A DNA stretch of 12,549 nt, taken from the NCBI GenBank assembly GCA_013416795.1, contig RQSC01000722.1:33342-45890 (forward strand), written 5' to 3'. The stretch is from Prasinococcaceae sp. CCMP 1430. Its lineage: Eukaryota > Prasinodermophyta > Palmophyllophyceae > Prasinococcales > Prasinococcaceae. A program made the position numbers and the translations under genes. This document shows positions 7,620-12,549 of the stretch, one piece after another. The notes below the pieces were generated by a model. That model was not told the DNA's origin, did no database searches, and saw only the letters and a program-made list of their open reading frames with translations. Every line of letters begins with the position of its first letter. The stretch's first letter is position 1.

Positions 7620-7790
7620 TGCACAAATACACACACATTGCACCCACACACCCACACCCACCCACATCCACCCACCCACCCACACACACACACAAACGCA
7701 CACACAATCACACAAACGTGCACACGCACGCACGTCGCTCCGTCGCGCGTGCGCTGCACCGCACACACACGCGCGCGCGCACACGCACGA
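7620..7790. repeat. CA-rich low-complexity tract
   Basis: A degenerate mixture of CACA, CCCA and ACAC steps continues from the duplicated block, ending in a GC/CA-alternating stretch near 7765-7788. No gene is seen. Confidence 0.85.
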
Positions 7791-8291
7791 CCGCAACGCG
7801 CACGCGCTCGCAGCGGTGAGCGGCGTCGGCCGCATCGTGGCGCCGGAGCCCGGCAGCCTCTGACTGAGGGCCGCCTCTCTCTGCCCTCCGCCTTCGTGTC
7901 TCGGTGCCGAGGGTGAAAATCGATGCGGTGGTACTTCAGAAGTGTAAGAGCCAAGCGAAGCTTTGCGCGTGAAGTAAAGTGTCGTGCCGTGGGCTTCTAA
8001 TGATGGGATGCCCCGTGTGCCGCGAAGATTGCGATGGGCGTTGTCGTTGTAGCGTTTCTCTCTACGAGCGTGCGCCAGGCGCTTCGTGGAAGCCACCGTT
8101 GTTGCCCTCCTTCTTCTGTGCGCGTGTGGGAATGCCTGCCTTGCGGTGGCCGTGCTCGTGCCGACCAACAGCACCCCGAAGCGCCTGTGTTCGACTGCGT
8201 ATCTCTGTGCGCATGCGGACTCGGTGTCGGCGCCGACGTGCTGCGTTCGTTGCGTGCGTTGCGGTTGCAGTGCGTGCGCGCGGCGGCTTCG
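7791..8291. other. Spacer downstream of MSH5; no supported gene
   Basis: It should hold the 3' end of the minus-strand MSH5 transcript. Several short frames exist, including a Cys-rich one starting near 7979 and one with a hydrophobic start near 8086. They overlap each other in different frames, and none shows strong codon bias. No RNA gene is recognised. Confidence 0.4.
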
Positions 8292-11200
8292 CTAGATGAT
8301 TCGCATGATTCGCGCCCACGTCTGCTCGAGTTCAACCAGCTCGTCGCCCTCTGCTGTTCGCGCGCCGTCGCCGGCCCCGCGCTTGGCGGCGTCCCAGCTG
8401 GCAACGAGGACGTCCGCGGCGGCGTCGGCCGACGCTGCGGCGGCCGCCGCCTCCCCTCCGTCGTCGCCGCTGTCCACTCCGTCGCGTCGGCCGCATGCCC
8501 CGGCACCCTCCTCGACAGCAGCCCCGTTGCCATTGCTGCCGCCGGCGTCGGCCAGCAGCTCACCGAGGGGCACCCTGCCAACGCGCTCGCCGGCGGCGTG
8601 CAAGGCCATCACCTGCCTCGCGCGGGAGACGACGTTCGGGAGCACCCCCGCGCTCTGCGCGCACAGCAGGCCGAACGAGGACACCGTCAAGGACGCCGCG
8701 CCGGCCGCGATCGAGGACGGGTCGAGCGGCACCGCGCGGTAGAGGTACGCCACCGAGTCGCGCGGCGTCGGCGAAAAGGCGGCGACGCGGTCCGTCGGGC
8801 CGCCGCCTCGCGTGCCCGCCGCCGCGAAAGAACGCTGCTGCTGCGCACACGCCCCGTCGGCAGTACCAAACAAATCGTCGGCGCCGCCTCCTCCTCCTTC
8901 TCCTCCCCCTTCGCACACGACGACCTCCATGCGGCAAAAGCCGACGCGATCCGATGCGGGGCGCGCGTGCGGCTCGAGCAGCTCGGCGAAGTGCGTGCAG
9001 ACCAGCGTCACCGGCGGCGTCCAGGACGGGGCGAGCCCGCGCACATGCGGCACGTCCACCGCGTCCGTGCAGCCACCGGCCGATGCGGCAAACACAGCCG
9101 GGAGAGGGGCGCTCGCGCCCGACACGCGCGCGCGCTTGTTCCGCTGCTGCATCGCGTGCATGCGACCGACCGGGCTGGTCACCTGCGACGGGCCGGGCGC
9201 CGTCGAGCCCGTCGTCTGCGAGCCGCCGAACGAGAGCGCGCGCAGCGGCTGTCGGCGACGCTGGTGAGGCGCCTGCGGCTGGGTGTGCGGGCAAAAGGAG
9301 GTGCCCGCACCGCTCGTGCCGCCCCGGCGGCGATCAGCGTCGGCGGGATCGCCCGCCATGGCGACGGCGCGGAGTTGCTGCGTAGGCGTGGCGACGACCA
9401 CCGATGCGTCGCCTGCACCGCGCTGCTGCGCGGCGGCGGCGTGCTGCGGTGCGCCGGCAGGCGTGCCGGTCGCCAAACGGCAGTCGGCGCCGATCGCGGC
9501 GGCCGCCGCGGCCGCGCGCGGACCGTGCAGGCCGCCCGCAGCCAGGGCGCTCAGCGTGGCCGACAGGAGCCCGGCGCCGTCTGAGAACGCGGTGCCCTTG
9601 CCAAACTCGTCGATGAGGAGGAGCGAGCGCGGCGTGGCGTGGCGGAGCATCGCGCTCACCTGCTCGAGATCCGCGGCAAAGGTGCTGCTCCCGCGCGGGT
9701 CGGCCGCCCCCCTGCGCGAGCACACACGGACCATGATGCGATCGAACACTCCCACCGTCGCAGCCTCGGCAGGAACGTACGAGCCGACGGCAGCCATGTA
9801 TGCGATGAGCGCGCACTGGCGCGCGTACACGCTCTTGCCGCTGTAGTTCGGACCGAGGATGACCTTGATGGGATGTCGCTGGCAGTCGATGCTGTTGGGT
9901 ACGAAGGCGTGGCCAACCGAGAGCTCTTGCAGGGGATGCCGCCCGCCCGCTATGACGAGCGTGCCCGGGGTGTCCGTGATGTCCGGCCGGACGAAGGCGC
10001 GCTCGTGCGCCACCGTGGCGAGCGAGCACAGGGCATCCAGCTCGGCGCAGAAGGCGGCCGCGCGGCCGAGCGTCGGAGCGAACGCGCTGAGGCGACTCGC
10101 GAGATCGCTCAGCAGCGACGTCTCGAGGTCGCCGATGTCGTGCGCGACGTCGCCATATTCCTCGTCGAACTGGCGCGTCTTTTCGCACGCGTAAAAGAAG
10201 AGGCTCAGGATGGGCGCCGCGGGCGCCGATGCGCCGCTCGGGCCGCCGCGGCGTCGCCTCTCGTGCTGCTCTGACATGGTGGCCATCGTGTCCGCCGAGC
10301 GCGCGGCCATTGCCGCAGCGAAGGCCTCCCGCATCGCAACGCTGTCGGTCCGGCCGGCGCCCACGGACTCTGCTTGCGCGAGGTCCTCGTCGCTGCACGG
10401 GCCGCTCGCGAATGCGAATTGGAAGTCGACCAGAAAGTCCGCGACCTCCGAGCTCAGCGGGCGGGTGAGGCACACGGCGTACCCGACCTGCGGTATGTAC
10501 TCGATGGACGCGTCCAGGAGCTCACGCGCGCCGCGCGACACGCGCTCGGGCACGCGCTGCCGGATCTCCCTGGCGAGCACGAGCGCGAGGGCGTCGGGCA
10601 GCGCGGCGGCCAGCTCGCGAAGCTCGTCTGCGTCGGGAACGGAGGCGGGGCGGCCGTCAGCATGGACTCGATTGTCGTTTGAGGCGCCACACATGTGCGT
10701 GCATGGCGAATGCCCCACGTCATTGCTTTCCCATCGTCAGCAAGGGAGGGGCGCGTGCACATACGCGCGCCTCCGCGGCACCCGCTCGCGCGCGCTTTCT
10801 TTGAAACAACGCACCGAGCTCCTCGCACACGCCGCGGCAGATGGTCGGCGGCGCCTTGGATGCTGTCCCCTTGCCGTAGGCGCGCGCCTCGCCCTGCGCG
10901 CCACCAATGTCGACATCGATGACGCGAAACGCTACGTCGGCGAGATCCTGCAGAGCACGCACGTCGATCTCGCGGGCCGCGGATCGCGTCAGTGGGTGCT
11001 CGGTCTGTCCTCCGACCGCCGCACAAAACGCAGCGTGCACGGCGGCCATCCCGCGCATGGCGCGCCCGAGCGTGGTCCAGTCGTGCTCGGACGTCGCAGC
11101 CCCGTGGGCGGCCATGCGCGCGAGCAGCTTTGGGACGTCCTGCAGAGGCCTCAGAGCGCCCGCGAGCGATTCGTGGAGCTGGGCGCAATCGAGCAAATGC

Positions 11201-12474
11201 TGCACGGCCTGCTGCCGCGCGCGGATGGCCCCCGCGTCGGCCAAGTGCAAGAGGAGCCAGCGGCGAAGGGTCGCGCGCCCCGCTCGCGTCACGCAGCGGT
11301 CGAGCAGCGAGAAAAGGCTGAATCCCTCCTTAAGCGCTTTGCCGACGCCCATGTCGGAGGGATGCCTGTCGTCTGTGAACACTTGCAGCGCACTCAGCGC
11401 GCTCACATCGACGTACATGAGGCCGCGGAAGCTCACCTCGCGCACGCGGCGGACGCACATGCGTTCGCTTGTGTCGCCGCTGGCACGAGAGGAGGGCACT
11501 CGTCGCTGGGAGAACACCGCGCGGCGCACCGGCGAGTCGGGGGATCGCTCGAGCGCCAGCAGAAGGGCGCCGGCGGCGCGCACCTGCGCCTGCTGCGATG
11601 TGTCCAGGAGCGCGCGCACGCGCTGCCGCCGGTGCGCCTGCCTCTGGTGCCCGCCAGGCAGGCTCGCGTTGTAGCTGTGCTGCTGCTGCCGATGCTGGTG
11701 CTGCTGCGCGTGGCGATGCAGGCGACTCTGACCAGGGCCAGCGCTGCCTCCATCGCGGGCCCGTCCCTCGTCGCTGCCGTGTGGCCCGTGGCCGTCCCCA
11801 TAATTCGTGGCAGATGCGGCGCACGGATTGTCGACATCGACGTGCAGGCACTCGAGCACGCGCATGGCATCCTCGTACGCGAAGTAGGCGGAGGGCAGCA
11901 GCTGCACCGGCACGTGGCTATTGGTGCTTGCTACGTGTACACCATCGAGGCCACTGGTGTTGCGGTCGAGCGAGTCTGCCGCTGGCAGAGCGTCATTGCT
12001 GACGCGGCCGTCGGCGCTCGAGCCGCCGACGAGCGCCGCGGCGGCGGACGAGTCTGCGTGCGGCGGCGCCATCGTTTGCTGCGCGGCGCGACCATGGGTT
12101 TCCTGCGCGTCTGCGATGACACTCATTGGAGCCACGTACGCAGCGGGGTCGCCAATGCCCGCGTCGAGGGGCGCCTCCAGCGCCTCCAGCAACGCGTCGC
12201 TCGCCTTGGTCGACGCAAATATGAGCGACGGCCTCGCCTCGGCCTTGGCGAGCGCCACGCACCGCCAGCGACCCCCCGCAAACGGCGCGGTGACGTCCCG
12301 TGCGTTGCCTGCTTCGTCCCCACCGTCGTCGCCACTTCGTGGCTGCGGTCGCTCGGCGAGGCCGCCCCCACCGACGTCCTCGCCGCCGTCCTCGAACTCG
12401 CCCACGCGCAGCTCATCCCGCGCGGCGTCGACCCACGCGACGCCCACGCGCGCGCCCGCGGCGACCACGGCCAT
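8292..12474 (-). CDS. MSH5: MSH5, meiotic MutS homologue (two exons; start may lie further upstream)
   Basis: MSH5 pairs with MSH4 as a nuclear clamp that stabilises crossover intermediates in meiosis. Exons 12474-10815 and 10627-8292 join at a phase-1 intron to give 1331 aa; family members are near 800-850. Conserved blocks: RPSLIFASTK (about 82-91), SALQVFTDDRHPSDMGVGKA then LKEGFSLFSLLDRC (about 362-394), CEELDELREL across the splice (about 550-559), IPQVGYAVC, GGRHPLQEL, Walker A GPNYSGKS (812-819), STFAADLEQVSAML, Walker B LLLIDEFGKGT (Asp893, Glu894), H-loop CTHF (His1099), then LYR and SSFGLLCAQSAGVLP. ATPase motifs look intact. Oddities: a Gln/His-rich insert (about 220-285), about 165 extra residues between Walker B and the H-loop, and Ala/Gly/Asp-rich additions near the C-terminus. 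The frame is open from the ATG at 12474 to the window edge, and plant MSH5 aligns upstream of this Met, so the real start may be outside. TAG at 8292-8294. Confidence 0.94.
9021..9515 (-). other. Insertion between Walker B and H-loop of MSH5
   Basis: About 165 residues rich in Ala, Gln, Gly, Pro, Ser and Thr separate the ATPase Walker B from the H-loop, where plant MSH5 has only a few residues. It includes a basic patch (RNKRARV). The frame is open throughout. There is no AG in roughly 90 nt before the conserved TLVCTHF block, so it is not simply an intron ending there. A smaller internal intron remains possible. Confidence 0.65.
10628..10814 (-). other. Spliceosomal intron in MSH5 (187 nt, phase 1)
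   Basis: On the minus strand the donor is TCG/GTGCGT at 10814. The acceptor GACGCAG ends at 10628, after a CTGAC branch-like site (about 10660) and a pyrimidine-rich tract. The length is 1 modulo 3, exactly what is needed to join the two frames. Removal creates CEELDELRE, which I recall as EGFCEELDELRQ in plant MSH5. Unspliced, the first frame runs to a TGA at 10720. Confidence 0.88.
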
Positions 12475-12549
12475 CGCGCAGCTGCCGCACGCCAGCCTCT
12501 GCCACTTGCGCGCACCTCGGCGCTGACTGGAGGCGTGCGCGCCGTGCGT

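Noticed and set aside
7331-7819. Poly-Tyr/Thr open frames on the plus strand
   Set aside because: They come from CTA and CA repeats, with no supporting codon pattern or start context.
6243-8174. Long minus-strand frames with poly-Val, poly-Ser and Cys-Val or His-Thr repeats
   Set aside because: They are translations of microsatellites and lack any conserved segment.
8086-8295. Small secreted protein with hydrophobic N-terminus
   Set aside because: It starts at GTG, overlaps other frames of equal quality, and lies in the expected 3' flank of MSH5.
8034-9584. A 516-residue plus-strand frame antisense to MSH5
   Set aside because: The opposite strand carries the conserved MSH5 C-terminal half. 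This frame has no motif and its composition is that of a shadow.
10726-10764. GTATGT...AAAG as the MSH5 intron
   Set aside because: The donor looks canonical, but a 39-nt intron keeps the first frame when the second is needed, and the joined protein lacks the conserved CEELDELRE block.
10667-10904. Alternative MSH5 intron GTGGCG to TCGAG
   Set aside because: It also restores the frame and gives similar spacing to human MSH5, but the acceptor lacks a pyrimidine tract and the plant-type TICRGVCEEL sequence would be lost.

Overview
The window looks like nuclear DNA from a GC-rich unicellular eukaryote, most likely an alga or related protist. The reasons are eukaryote-only protein families, almost exclusive use of G or C at third codon positions, long intron-poor reading frames, one clear spliceosomal intron, large Ala/Gly/Arg-rich insertions in conserved proteins, and long GT/CA and CTA microsatellites. 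From memory of the families, the MSH5 and EF-hand nuclease genes resemble plant forms more than animal ones. The lineage cannot be fixed further from the sequence alone.

Layout, left to right. (1) Bases 1-3175, plus strand: the 3' part of a large BIRC6-like ubiquitin-conjugating enzyme gene, with a Cys-less E2-like domain followed by a catalytic E2 domain. Its reading frame changes once near 2046-2110, through either a short intron or a one-base sequence error. (2) 3176-3615: short convergent intergenic spacer with a pair of imperfect 22-nt repeats. (3) 3616-5097, minus: an endonuclease/exonuclease/phosphatase-fold enzyme with two EF-hand loops inside the catalytic fold. (4) About 5098-6758: spacer with an AT-richer 101-nt tandem duplication, back-to-back inverted repeats, a TATAAAA, a short telomere-like motif, a lower-GC coding-like stretch of unknown origin, two perfect palindromes, a 12-G run and a GT microsatellite. 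(5) 6759-7343, plus: a candidate small gene of unknown function carrying a His-Thr repeat encoded by a CA tract. (6) 7371-7790: a 123/126-nt duplicated block with CTA and CA microsatellites. (7) 8292 to about 12474, minus, possibly running off the right edge: the meiotic MutS homologue MSH5. It is in two frames joined by one phase-1 intron (10628-10814), whose junction restores a block conserved in plant MSH5.

The genes do not form a pathway. They are independent eukaryotic genes in alternating orientation: ubiquitin conjugation, a Ca2+-linked nuclease or phosphatase, an unknown protein, and meiotic recombination. MSH5 suggests that the organism has, or recently had, meiosis. No single new system is evident. 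The best leads are the spliced MSH5 with its insertion between Walker B and the H-loop, the tandem pseudo-E2/E2 protein, the repeat and palindrome cluster at 5297-5549, and the unidentified low-GC segment at 5647-6199.
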